A stretch of DNA of 64,000 bases. Source: Rhizobium leguminosarum. GTDB taxonomy: Bacteria > Pseudomonadota > Alphaproteobacteria > Rhizobiales > Rhizobiaceae. Numbering within the stretch: position 1 is the stretch's first letter; every line of letters starts with the position of its first letter. This document shows positions 53,568-61,271 of the stretch, one piece after another. Below the pieces are notes generated by a model, which was given only the letters and a program-made list of their open reading frames with translations, ran no database searches and was not told the origin of the DNA. The stretch covers positions 2,816,501 to 2,880,500 of the forward strand of contig NZ_JAGIOR010000001.1 of the NCBI RefSeq assembly GCF_017876795.1. The letters run 5' to 3'. The position numbers were made by a program, and so were the translations under genes.

Positions 53568-54589
53568 TCAGGCCGCGACCGCCTGTTGACGCGCGGTCGC
53601 CATGGTCATCTTGCGCTCGGCGCGCTCCTGCTGCGGCGAGCGATGGTAGAGTTCGCGATAACACTTGGAGAAATGCGAAGCCGAGACGAAACCGCAGGCG
53701 ACCGCGACCTCGACAACGGGCATCGAGGACTGCACCAGAAGATGGCGGGCGCGGTCGAGGCGGATTTCCAGATAGTAGCGGGCCGGCGAGCGGCCCATCT
53801 CCTGGCGGAACAGCCGCTCGATCTGGCGGCGGGAGAGGCCGGCGCCATCGGCGATCTCGATCAGCGACAGCGGCTCGGCCAGATTGCCTTCCATCAGCTC
53901 GATGATCGACAGTACCTTGGCGTTCTGCACGCCGAGGCGGGCGCGCAGCGGCAGGCGCTGGCGGTCGTGCGGGTTGCGCACGCGGTCGGTCAGGTGCTGC
54001 TCGCAGATGCGGTTGACGAGGCTTTCGCCGAAATCCTCGCCGACGAGGTTGAGCATCATGTCGAGCGAAGCTGTGCCGCCGGCGCAGGTGTAGAGATTGC
54101 CGTCGATCTCGTAGAGATCGGCATAGACCTCCGCCTGCGGGAAGGCTTCCGAAAGCCCGGCAGATTTTCCCAGTGGATGGCGCAGCGCTTGCCGTTCAGC
54201 AGGCCGGCTTGGGCCAGCACATGCGCGCCCGTACAGAGGCTGCCGACGGCAACGCCGCGATTATAGCATTCGCGCAGCCAGGCATTGACCGATTTATTGT
54301 TGAACTGCTCGACATCGATGCCGGAACAGACGAGCACCATGCCGGGCCGGTTTTCGCCGCCGAGGTGGCGGCGCTCCTCGGCGAGCGAGGAATTGGCCTC
54401 AACGCCGATGCCGCAGGAGGAGTAGACCTTCTCCCCGTCGAGGGAGGCGAGCCGCCAGGTATAGGCCTGATAGCCGAGCATGCGATTGGCGATGCGCAAG
54501 GTGTCCACGGCCGCCGAAAATGGCAGCATGGTGAATTGCGGTACCATAAAGAAGACCAGTGAACGCTTCTTGATCTGCATCCTGTTCAT
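53568..54589 (-). pseudogene. GlxA-family AraC regulator with a one-base frameshift
   Basis: N-terminal DJ-1/PfpI-like domain (MVPQFTMLPFSAAVDTLRIA, then VGSLCTGAHVLAQAGLLNG with nucleophile-elbow Cys) reads well to IHWENLPGF, then leaves frame. The second frame carries on as SEAFPQAEVYADLYEIDGN...ASLDMMLNLVGEDFGESLVN and the AraC HTH (LSRRQIERLFRQEMGRSPAR, then VACGFVSASHFSKCYRELY). Total span 1022 bp is one short of a whole codon number, so one base is missing in the GAAAGCC run at 54151-54157 (plus strand). Restored length about 340 aa is normal. Family controls betaine, carnitine or arginine catabolism. Confidence 0.85.
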
Positions 54590-54823
54590 AGCGAAATCCA
54601 TGCTCGAGGGGCGATGACACATTCGTTGCGCGGATTGCGTCGCGCCGATGTCCTGAAAGCGACACTGGCATGGATAAATGCGGCCGGGAAGAGCAAATAT
54701 GCGACATTGCCAGAGATCGGGCCGCTCAACCCGCCGAAAGGGGCGTGGGAAGGGCAAAGAACAGGCTTATAGGCATCTGAAATTCAAGATTGAAAACGGC
54801 GTGGGAATGACAGTCAGCCCACG

Positions 54824-54856
54824 AAAAAGGCGGCGTTGCGCTAGGCAGACGCCGCC
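54824..54856 (-). terminator. Intrinsic terminator of the DUF1127 gene
   Basis: On the minus strand, GGCGGCG (54856-54850) pairs with CGCCGCC (54835-54829), followed by five T (54828-54824). It lies 27 bp beyond the stop of the minus-strand DUF1127 gene. Confidence 0.78.
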
Positions 54857-54883
54857 CTGATCTTGGGAGAAATGTCGCGTTCA

Positions 54884-55084
54884 TTACACGGTCCGGTGTT
54901 TGTTGTCGTCCGTGCTCGGCCAGCCGATGTCCTTGCGGATGTCGAAGGGCATGGCTTCGATTTCGCGAGCCGTCTGCCAGCGCGTCCAGGCGAGCACAAG
55001 CCTGCGGGCGAAATGCGCCAGATCGAAGCGGCCTTCGCCGGAGGTGAGGGTCTTGCCGGCACCCCGATAAGTGAGCGTGGTCAT
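54884..55084 (-). CDS. DUF1127 small protein
   Basis: A 66-aa protein. The DUF1127 motif is at about residues 22-58: LVLAWTRWQTAREIEAMPFD followed by IRKDIGWPS, matching the Arg-rich helix plus L-x-D-I-G pattern. ATG 55084 is chosen (AAAGGATCC upstream). The longer frame to 55150 lacks a ribosome site. Such proteins bind RNA and are linked to phosphate, carbon or stress response in rhizobia and Agrobacterium. A terminator follows. Confidence 0.82.
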   Translation of the reverse strand: MTTLTYRGAGKTLTSGEGRFDLAHFARRLVLAWTRWQTAREIEAMPFDIRKDIGWPSTDDNKHRTV

Positions 55085-55298
55085 GTCCGGATCCTTTCTT
55101 GGGTCAGGGGCATGGTCTCGATGGGAGGTTTCGTCCATGTCCGTGATCACAATATGGGCCTGCTGAACTCATCATTCAAACGAATAGAGTTTATGGATAA
55201 CATCAGAGATATTGAATGATCGCCGTGCGCCCGTCGGTCTGAAGAGCTGACCGCTGCGGTGCTGCAAAATGCCAAATCCGCGCACGGCAAGACGACTC

Positions 55299-55323
55299 GG
55301 AACCAAGTCCGCTCCACGCCGTT
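55299..55323 (+). promoter_or_regulatory. EcfG-type promoter of the DUF2171 unit
   Basis: GGAAC (55299-55303), 16-bp spacer, CGTT (55320-55323), matching the GGAAC-N16/17-CGTT consensus of the alphaproteobacterial general stress sigma factor. It lies 38 bp before the DUF2171 start, the expected distance. Confidence 0.75.
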
Positions 55324-55361
55324 GCCGCTTCGTACCTGACAATGATGCAAAGGAGGAAACG

Positions 55362-55595
55362 ATGATTTCCGCAGATCAGATCCGTGAACATATGGAAGTG
55401 CGGGCTGCCGACGGCACCCATATGGGGACAGTCGACCATCTCGACGGACCCACGCGCATCAAGCTGACGAAGACCGACTCGGAGGACGGCAAGCACCACC
55501 TGATCCCGATCGACTGGGTCGATCACGTCGACGCGCATGTTCACCTGTCAAAGAACGCCAGGGATGTCCGCAGCCAATGGGCCACCATTAACTGA
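55362..55595 (+). CDS. DUF2171 family stress protein
   Basis: A 77-aa soluble protein. The DUF2171 segment runs from REHMEVRAADGTHMGTVDHL at about residues 8-27 to IPIDWVDHVDAHVHLSKNA near 49-67. It has a PRC-barrel-like look. AGGAGGAAACG sits ideally before ATG 55362. The EcfG-type promoter upstream and the following DUF2945 and DUF3008 genes suggest a general stress unit. Function unknown. Confidence 0.85.
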   Translation: MISADQIREHMEVRAADGTHMGTVDHLDGPTRIKLTKTDSEDGKHHLIPIDWVDHVDAHVHLSKNARDVRSQWATIN

Positions 55596-55648
55596 CCGGC
55601 GGTCGGCTGCGGCTTTTGCCGCAGCCTCCTCGCCGTAAGGAGCCTCGC

Positions 55649-55855
55649 ATGGCCAAGCAATTGAAGAGGGGTGACGACGTGAGCTGGGATACCAGCCAGG
55701 TAAAGACCGAGGGCAGGGTGGTCAAAAAGCAGACCAGCCAGACGAAGAAGGGCGACAAGGTGAAGGCGTCGGCGGCGGAACCCCAGTATATCGTGGAAAG
55801 CGACAAATCGGGAAAGCGGGCCGCACACAAGCGCGAAGAACTCAGGAAACTTTAA
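55649..55855 (+). CDS. DUF2945 (hypervirulence-associated, Tudor-like) protein
   Basis: A 68-aa basic protein. The DUF2945 pattern is KRGDDVSWDTSQVKTEGRVVKK at about residues 6-27 (split as KRGDDVSW and GRVVKK), then QYIVESDKSGKRAAHKREEL near 46-65. The fold is a small Tudor-like barrel. GTAAGGAG lies before ATG 55649. Follows DUF2171 by 53 bp in the same direction. Bacterial role unknown, commonly stress-induced. Confidence 0.85.
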   Translation: MAKQLKRGDDVSWDTSQVKTEGRVVKKQTSQTKKGDKVKASAAEPQYIVESDKSGKRAAHKREELRKL

Positions 55856-55895
55856 GGCCAACTCGTCGCCTCATCACAGGCAGAAGGAGATCGAT

Positions 55896-56081
55896 ATGCC
55901 AGCCAAGTCCAAGGCCCAGCAGCAGGCGGCGGGCGCCGCACTGTCGGCCAAACGTGGCGAGACGCCCAAGAAGGAGCTCAAGGGCGCCTCCAAGCAGATG
56001 GTCGAGTCCATGAGCGAAAAACAGCTCGAGGAATTTGCATCCACCAAAAGAAAGGGCAAACCCGAGCACGCCGCCAAATAG
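55896..56081 (+). CDS. DUF3008 small basic protein
   Basis: A 61-aa, Lys/Ala-rich protein. DUF3008 pattern: MPAKSKAQQQAAGAALSAKR at residues 1-20, then GASKQMVESMSEKQLEEFAS at about 30-49 and a KRKGKPEH tail. Probably disordered alone and able to bind nucleic acid. AGAAGGAG precedes ATG 55896. It is 40 bp below DUF2945, so it is likely the third gene of the EcfG-driven unit. Confidence 0.85.
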   Translation: MPAKSKAQQQAAGAALSAKRGETPKKELKGASKQMVESMSEKQLEEFASTKRKGKPEHAAK

Positions 56082-56110
56082 GCGGGGCTGCGATGGCGAC
56101 GGCATCCGGC

Positions 56111-56830
56111 TCAGGTCGTCGTGGAATGCATCGAGAAATTCGCGATTTCGTGCGCCTCGGAGACGGCGAAGAGGATCGCGCGCGCGGATGCGTCCGGATC
56201 TTTCGCTAGCCAGCGCAATTCGAACGTCACCCCGATGCGGCCATCTTCGGCCTGTCCCAACGAAACGAACAATGCGTAGCATTCAAGAGGTCTCAGCACA
56301 TCCGAAAGGTCGGGAATATCGGAACTCGAGCCATAGATGACGAGGGTCGCTTCGCGTTCGCAGCGCAGCCAGGTGTCCAGGCGTTTCAGCGGCGACAGCA
56401 CGATGAAGGCGATGACGGTCGCCACCGTCCCGGTGACGATCTGGCCGCCGCCGAAGCAGAGGCCGACCACCGTCATGAACCATAGGGTTGCCGCCGTGGT
56501 GACGCCAGTCATCATGTCGCCGCGCCTGAGGATCACTCCGCCGCCGATGAAGCCGACGCCCGTCAAGACGCCTAGGGGAAAGCGGAGCACGTCCATCTGG
56601 GTGAAGAAGCTTAGCGTTTTCCCGTAGGTCGACAGAAGCAGGTTCGCCTGGACCATTGCGATGCAGGCGGCAAGCGCCACGAGGATCGTCGTCCGGAAGC
56701 CCGCGGCATGGCCGCCGCGTTCGCGGTCGAGGCCGATGAGACTGCCGGCGATCACCGTCAGCGCGATGCGCGCGGCGATATCCCACCAGCTCGGCGTCAG
56801 CGGCATCGCGTCGGTCAGGAACGAAGGCAT
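56111..56830 (-). CDS. MgtC/SapB family membrane protein
   Basis: A 239-aa protein. The MgtC domain covers about residues 10-135: GSLIGLDRERGGHAAGFRTT near 29-48, PLGVLTGVGFIGGGVILRRG near 85-104 and GVTTAATLWFMTVVGLCFGG near 108-127, with four to five helices. A C-terminal cytosolic ACT-like domain follows at about 150-239. The family supports growth at low Mg2+ and acid pH. ATG 56830 is chosen. An EcfG-type promoter lies 82 bp upstream. Confidence 0.88.
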   Translation of the reverse strand: MPSFLTDAMPLTPSWWDIAARIALTVIAGSLIGLDRERGGHAAGFRTTILVALAACIAMVQANLLLSTYGKTLSFFTQMDVLRFPLGVLTGVGFIGGGVILRRGDMMTGVTTAATLWFMTVVGLCFGGGQIVTGTVATVIAFIVLSPLKRLDTWLRCEREATLVIYGSSSDIPDLSDVLRPLECYALFVSLGQAEDGRIGVTFELRWLAKDPDASARAILFAVSEAHEIANFSMHSTTT

Positions 56831-56911
56831 GTTTCGCTCCGGGTTATATCGCGGGCTTTGCGCTGTTCGCCGGGCATTGATCCTCCTCGGCCACAATGTG
56901 TCACGGGTCTA

Positions 56912-56936
56912 AACGCCATGCTGCGCGGGACGTTCC
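56912..56936 (-). promoter_or_regulatory. EcfG-type promoter of mgtC
   Basis: On the minus strand GGAAC (56936-56932), 16-bp spacer, CGTT (56915-56912). Points at the MgtC gene starting at 56830, giving a leader of roughly 75 nt. A perfect consensus match. Confidence 0.7.
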
Positions 56937-57051
56937 GCGTTGCCGATGAGCCAAGATTGGCGGTTCGGCTGCGGCGGGTGTATGGATGTTTCGGATGGGG
57001 AGAACTTCCCCGTCAGCTATAAGCGCACCGCGCCCAAAACGGAGTGTAGAA

Positions 57052-57534
57052 TTGGCCGTCGCCTTCACCAAGGAAGAGAGTTTCGAAACCGCTTCTGAAA
57101 CCCTGCTGCCCGATCGTCCGGTTTCGCCGCATCTGAACCTTGTCACGGAGGCGGGGTTGAAGGCGCTGGAATTACAGTTCCAGCAGGCGCGCGAGGCCTA
57201 TGATGCGGCGAGTGTCATCGAAGATGTGAACGAACGACGGCGGCAGGCGGCGGGACCGCTACGCGACCTGCGCTATCTCGCGGCGAGGCTCCGCACCGCC
57301 CAGCTTATGCCTAACCCTGCGTCAACCGACACTGTCGCCTTCGGTAACACGGTGACTTTCAGCCGCGACGACGGGCGCGTGCAGACCTATCGGATCGTCG
57401 GCGAGGACGAAGCCGATCCCAAGGCCGGATCGATTTCCTACGTCTCGCCGGTGGCGCGGTTGCTGATGGGCAAGGCTGTCGGCGATGTGGTGGAGACAGG
57501 TGGTCAAGAGCTGGAGATCATCGCTATCGCCTAG
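57052..57534 (+). CDS. GreA/GreB-family transcription factor, divergent form
   Basis: A 160-aa protein. The C-terminal FKBP-like GreA domain is at about residues 90-160: DTVAFGNTVTFSRDDGRVQTYRIVGEDEAD (split: VAFGNTVTF, RVQTYRIVGEDEAD), SPVARLLMGKAVGDVVE. The N-terminal coiled coil (35-80) is recognisable but shorter than normal, with no clear acidic tip. TTG 57052 behind CGGAG is the likely start. The frame upstream has no site. May bind RNA polymerase secondary channel without full cleavage activity. Confidence 0.8.
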   Translation: MAVAFTKEESFETASETLLPDRPVSPHLNLVTEAGLKALELQFQQAREAYDAASVIEDVNERRRQAAGPLRDLRYLAARLRTAQLMPNPASTDTVAFGNTVTFSRDDGRVQTYRIVGEDEADPKAGSISYVSPVARLLMGKAVGDVVETGGQELEIIAIA

Positions 57535-57580
57535 AGCAGGATGCCGAAAACCGCTCACACTTTTCGGCATCATGCTCTAG
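57531..57580. repeat. Palindromic element between convergent genes
   Basis: Arms 57531-57550 and 57561-57580 are 20 bp with one mismatch, and the loop reads CCGCTCACAC. The left arm carries the GreA-like stop (57532-57534). The right arm carries the stop of the argP-like gene (57577-57579). Same family as the hairpin at 44544-44585. Probable bidirectional terminator. Confidence 0.7.
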
Positions 57581-58470
57581 AGATTGCGCTTGGCCACCGT
57601 GATGACCTCGCGCGTCAGCTCCGCCAGGCGATCGGCGGCGAGGCGGTTTATCTGCCAGTATAGTGGGACATCAAGTGGGGTGTCGGGAACCAATTCGACC
57701 AGCCGTCCCGATGCGAGATGTTCGCGGGTGAGCTGGGTCGGGTTCATTCCCCATCCCATGCCCGAAAGGCTCGCCTCGACGAAACTTTGCGGCGACGGCA
57801 GCCAATGGGTGGGATAATCGAGATCGTGTCCGAACATGCTGCTTACCCAGCTGCTCTGCAGCCTGTCCTTCTGATTGAAGGTGAGCGCCGGGGCATTGCG
57901 GATTGCCTCCGCGGATACGCCGCCCGGAAAGTGGCGTGCCACGAAGTCGGGGGTTGCCGTAGCGTGGTAGCGCAGAATGCCGAGTGCAAATCGCCGGCAT
58001 CCGCGGACCGGCTTCTCAAGGCTGGTGACGGCTGCGATCACCCGTCCGCGCTGCAACCATTCGGCGGTGTGGTCCTGGTCGTCGACGGCGATGTTCAAGA
58101 GATAGGAAGAACTCTTGGCGAAGTTCGACATGGCCTCCACGAACCACGTTCCAAGGCTGTCGGCATTGGTCGCGATTTGAAGCGTCACCCTTTGGCGGGG
58201 TTCTTCGGGATCAACGAGAGCCGGCAACTGCCCAAAGAGTTCGGCTTCGAGCATGCCGACATTCTCCATATGGCGGCAAAGCCATTCTCCCTTGTCGGTT
58301 GCCGTGCACGGCGCGCCTCTGACGATGAGGACGGTACCGAGACGCTCTTCAAGCTGCTTTACGCGCTGCGAAATAGCGGAGGGCGTGACGTTCAGCACGG
58401 TCGCAGCCTTCTCGAAGCTGCCCGTCTGGACGATCGTTGCGACGGCGCGGAGAGCGGGATAATCGAGCAT
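57577..58470 (-). CDS. argP: ArgP/LysG-type LysR regulator
   Basis: A 297-aa LysR protein of the ArgP (IciA) type. The HTH at about residues 4-60 begins LDYPALRAVATIVQTGSFEK as ArgP does, with LNVTPSAISQRVKQLEERLG. Effector domain includes NADSLGTWFVEAM near 100. Divergent from the LysE-type exporter, as in Corynebacterium lysG-lysE and E. coli argP-argO, so it probably activates that gene when Lys or Arg is in excess. Ends in the palindromic element. Confidence 0.85.
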   Translation of the reverse strand: MLDYPALRAVATIVQTGSFEKAATVLNVTPSAISQRVKQLEERLGTVLIVRGAPCTATDKGEWLCRHMENVGMLEAELFGQLPALVDPEEPRQRVTLQIATNADSLGTWFVEAMSNFAKSSSYLLNIAVDDQDHTAEWLQRGRVIAAVTSLEKPVRGCRRFALGILRYHATATPDFVARHFPGGVSAEAIRNAPALTFNQKDRLQSSWVSSMFGHDLDYPTHWLPSPQSFVEASLSGMGWGMNPTQLTREHLASGRLVELVPDTPLDVPLYWQINRLAADRLAELTREVITVAKRNL

Positions 58471-58571
58471 GGATTAGTTTTGCTTACTTCGGGTAAGTCG
58501 GATTAATTAGCCTAATTCAAGGGATGGCGATACTGCAACCCCCACCGAAGTCAGGGGCGTTTGCCGAAACG

Positions 58572-59180
58572 ATGAATTTTTCAATCTATGCCACCGGCCT
58601 GATGATGGGCCTCAGCCTGATCGTCGCGATCGGTGCGCAGAACGCCTTCATCCTGCGCCAGGGCCTGCGCAACGAACACGTCTTCGCCGTCTGCCTCGCA
58701 TGCGCGCTCTCCGATGCCGCGCTGATCGTACTTGGCGTGACCAGCCTGCAGCAGATCGCCAGGTTCATGCCCTGGCTCGATCCGGTCATGCGTTATGGAG
58801 GAGCGGCGTTTCTCGCCTGGTATGGAGCGAAAAGCCTTTATTCCGCCTTCCGGTCCTCCGCGACTCTTACCGCAGCAGAGGCCAAAACGGCGAGTTTCAG
58901 GCAGACACTCGCAACCTGCCTCGCGCTCACCTGGCTCAATCCGCATGTCTATCTCGATACGGTCGTGCTGCTCGGCACGATCTCGACGCGCTATCCCGGT
59001 CAACAGGCTTCGTTTGCCGCGGGGGCGGTGACGGGTTCCTTCCTGTTCTTCTTTTCCCTTGGATATGGCGCGACATGGCTGCGGCCGATCTTCTCGAAAC
59101 CTTCGTCCTGGCGGATGCTGGAAACGCTCGTCGCATTCACCATGTGGATCATCGCGACCAAGCTGCTGGGCGGGATGTGA
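58572..59180 (+). CDS. LysE/ArgO-family basic amino-acid exporter
   Basis: A 202-aa membrane protein with six hydrophobic segments. ArgO/LysE signature near the N-terminus: LIVAIGAQNAFILRQGLRNEH at about residues 16-36 (split as AIGAQNAFILRQGL), then TWLNPHVYLDTVVLLGTIS near 123-141. Exports lysine or arginine. ATG 58572 (MNFSIYATG) is preferred over in-frame codons nearer argP. Probably under ArgP control from the 101-bp gap. Confidence 0.88.
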   Translation: MNFSIYATGLMMGLSLIVAIGAQNAFILRQGLRNEHVFAVCLACALSDAALIVLGVTSLQQIARFMPWLDPVMRYGGAAFLAWYGAKSLYSAFRSSATLTAAEAKTASFRQTLATCLALTWLNPHVYLDTVVLLGTISTRYPGQQASFAAGAVTGSFLFFFSLGYGATWLRPIFSKPSSWRMLETLVAFTMWIIATKLLGGM

Positions 59181-59235
59181 TCGCCGTTCGACCGGCGAGA
59201 TGGAAATTTGCTGGATCCGGCGGTAAACGGTTCGG

Positions 59236-59520
59236 TCAGGGGGTGCGGACGATCAGAAGGGCGCGCAAGCTTTTTGATGGACGGATGTTTCCGGATGTGC
59301 GCACCCGATGAGGCACGCCGATCCTGCAATCTTCAGCAGCGGTTCGGCTAGCGGCGGAGGCGGCGACCGTCAACTCTATCTTGGGCTGACAATCGGCCAG
59401 CAGATGCGATGGAAAACGCCTTAGCTGCCGGAGTGCATGCTCATGGTTCGCATCCCTGCGCCTCTGCGACTTGAACGCGGAAAGGGCCTGTACGATATTC
59501 CAGATGCTCATGTTCGACAT
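59236..59520 (-). CDS. Small DUF1127-like protein
   Basis: A 94-aa protein. AAAGGAGG lies ideally before ATG 59520. Residues about 24-44 (ANHEHALRQLRRFPSHLLAD) resemble the DUF1127 helix-turn core, but the L-x-D-I-G is C-x-P here and the C-terminal half (45-94) has no match, so it may have been extended by a frameshift. Divergent from the LysR gene at 59638. In rhizobia LysR regulators often control small DUF1127 genes. Confidence 0.55.
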   Translation of the reverse strand: MSNMSIWNIVQALSAFKSQRRRDANHEHALRQLRRFPSHLLADCQPKIELTVAASAASRTAAEDCRIGVPHRVRTSGNIRPSKSLRALLIVRTP

Positions 59521-59637
59521 GTCGGGGCCTCCTTTTGCTGCATCGGCTGCTGACTTCTCGAAATATGGCGAGCGATTGACATTCAATCAAACAAAATGAT
59601 ATGCGGTTATAAATCAGAAAAATTGAAAGATGCGACG

Positions 59638-60537
59638 ATGAGCCTTCCCTTTCGCCGTCCCATTCCGCTGCTTGACAACGACGTGTTGCGCACTTTCGTT
59701 GCCATCGCCGAGACAGGCAATTTTTCGACCGCCGCGGAGGCGGTCTTTCGCACGCCGTCAGCGGTGTCGATGCAGATCAAGAAGCTCGAGGAGCAACTAG
59801 GCGCTACGCTGTTTTTGCGCGACGCCCGCTCGGTATCGCTGACGCGCCACGGCGAAATGCTGCTGTCTTACGCGCGCAACATTCTGGCACTGTCGAACGA
59901 GGCGGTGTCGCGCTTCATCATGCCGGAACTCAGCGGCGTCGTTCGGCTCGGGGCGCCGGAGGATATCGGCGAGCGACTGCTGCCGAGCATCCTGAAGAGT
60001 TTCGCCGAGAGTTATCCCGGCATCATGGTCGACGTGACGATCGACATGAGCATGGGGTTGAAGAAGCGCATGGAGGAGCAGCGGCTCGACCTGGCCTTGA
60101 TCAACTGTGCGACGCGGCCGTTCCCCACAGGTGGCGAGGTGGTGTTTCGCGAGCGGCTGGTCTGGGCCGGCGCCAAGTGCGGTTCGGCGCATCGCCGCGA
60201 TCCCCTGCCGATCTCGATCTGGGAGGATGGCTGCATCTGGCGCCAAGAGGCTCTCTCCCAGCTCGAACGCAACAAGCGGCACTATCGCGTCGCCTATCTC
60301 AGCGGCCACACCATGGCGCAGCGCGCCGCCGTGCTCTCCGATCTCGCCATTGCGCCGCTGCCGCTGTCCTATGTCAATGAGGACATGGCGATACTCGGCC
60401 CGCAGGAAGGCCTGCCGGAACTCGGCGCTTTCGATATCCGCCTGCTGACCGCTTCGCAGGTGTCGGGGCCGATCGAGACGGTGGCCGACAGCATTCGCGG
60501 CGCCTTCGCCGAGAGAGCGAAGGCGGTCGCCGCCTGA
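59638..60537 (+). CDS. LysR-family regulator (LrhA/HexA-like)
   Basis: A 299-aa LysR regulator. HTH is at about residues 12-70: LDNDVLRTFVAIAETGNFST, then FRTPSAVSMQIKKLEEQLGA. Effector domain to the end, with GAPEDIGERLLPSILKSFAE near 102-121, a start shared with the LrhA/HexA/PecT clade. ATG 59638 follows a weak GAAAG. The gene is divergent from the small DUF1127-like gene, which may be its target. Confidence 0.85.
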   Translation: MSLPFRRPIPLLDNDVLRTFVAIAETGNFSTAAEAVFRTPSAVSMQIKKLEEQLGATLFLRDARSVSLTRHGEMLLSYARNILALSNEAVSRFIMPELSGVVRLGAPEDIGERLLPSILKSFAESYPGIMVDVTIDMSMGLKKRMEEQRLDLALINCATRPFPTGGEVVFRERLVWAGAKCGSAHRRDPLPISIWEDGCIWRQEALSQLERNKRHYRVAYLSGHTMAQRAAVLSDLAIAPLPLSYVNEDMAILGPQEGLPELGAFDIRLLTASQVSGPIETVADSIRGAFAERAKAVAA

Positions 60538-60554
60538 TGATCTCGTTCAGGCGT

Positions 60555-60579
60555 TGAACCTTTTGTCCCCTTGTGCGTT
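60555..60579 (+). promoter_or_regulatory. EcfG-type promoter of the entericidin gene
   Basis: TGAAC (60555-60559), 16-bp spacer, CGTT (60576-60579). One mismatch to GGAAC. It lies 57 bp before the entericidin start. Entericidin genes are known members of alphaproteobacterial general stress regulons. Confidence 0.6.
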
Positions 60580-60636
60580 ATCGGCGCGAACGGCATAAGG
60601 CCCGTTCGGGGTTGATTTCAAACAAGGATATTCGAA

Positions 60637-60792
60637 ATGACGACAACGGCCAAAATTGCCGCAGCCTTGATGGTTCTTCTTGCGCTTTCCTCCTGCGGCA
60701 ACACGATCCGCGGCATAGGAAAAGATACGGCAAACACCGTGAATGCCACGCAGGATGCGGGCCGCTCGGTTGACCGCGCTGCAAAGAGGTAA
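60637..60792 (+). CDS. Entericidin-family lipoprotein
   Basis: A 51-aa protein. Lipoprotein signal MTTTAKIAAALMVLLALSSC, then the mature GNTIRGIGKDTANTVNATQD and a short basic tail. The lipobox LSSC is at residues 17-20, and the N-T-x-x-G-x-G-x-D pattern after Cys is the EcnA/EcnB signature. In E. coli the pair is an antidote/toxin. Only one is present here. AAGGATATT precedes ATG 60637. EcfG-like promoter upstream. Too short for 60-aa ORF cutoffs. Confidence 0.88.
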   Translation: MTTTAKIAAALMVLLALSSCGNTIRGIGKDTANTVNATQDAGRSVDRAAKR

Positions 60793-60818
60793 AGACCGTT
60801 CAGATTCCTGCGGGGATG

Positions 60819-60906
60819 CCGGATCAAGCATTCCGGGGACCGGATCAATTGTTGACCGGGGACCGGATCAATTAATGACGGGGCCGGATCAACTATTGAC
60901 CGGGGG
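60819..60906. repeat. Four tandem units, CCGGATCAA-type repeat
   Basis: Four units start at 60819, 60840, 60863 and 60884, lengths 21, 23, 21 and 23 bp, each beginning CCGGATCAA and ending TGACCGGGG or a variant. The last unit encodes the C-terminal PPVNS and stop of the minus-strand gene at 60889-61251. Confidence 0.75.
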
Positions 60907-61251
60907 ATAAGCCTTTTCCAGCCCGCCGGATCGGTCAAGACCGGTCCGGAAGGCCTGATAGGCAGGATGCTGGCTGGAGCGGGCGGTTTCCATCACCCGA
61001 ATCTGAAGCCGATCCGGCGCATGTTGTCCGAGCCATATTCCGAGATTTTCGAGCTTCAGCGAGTTCAGGAAACGCGATCCGGCTGCGAGATCCAGATGGC
61101 GGCGCAGGCCGTCAAGCAGGTTGTCGTCCTGAGCGACGTTTTCCATGAGCAGCGTCAGATATGATTTGTCGGTCTCCGACAGCGCGGCGAGCTTTTCCGC
61201 AACGGTATCGCGGTCGGGAAAGGGAACGTTGCCTGTCATCGAATCGTCCAT
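60889..61251 (-). CDS. Small soluble protein downstream of the binding protein, unknown
   Basis: A 120-aa soluble, mostly helical protein: KLAALSETDKSYLTLLMENV at about residues 19-38, then DLAAGSRFLNSLKLENLGIW near 53-72. No domain recognised. It is 20 bp below the OpuAC-type binding-protein gene on the same strand. Final residues PPVNS and the TGA stop come from the tandem repeat, so the native C-terminus may have been replaced. ATG 61251 or 61239. Confidence 0.65.
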   Translation of the reverse strand: MDDSMTGNVPFPDRDTVAEKLAALSETDKSYLTLLMENVAQDDNLLDGLRRHLDLAAGSRFLNSLKLENLGIWLGQHAPDRLQIRVMETARSSQHPAYQAFRTGLDRSGGLEKAYPPVNS

Positions 61252-61271
61252 GCTTGATCGTGTTTTTGCCG

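Noticed and set aside
60819..60906. CRISPR array
   Set aside because: Units are contiguous without unique spacers, 21-23 bp, only four. It is a simple tandem repeat.
60819..60906. End of an insertion sequence
   Set aside because: No transposase fragment or target duplication is visible beside it.
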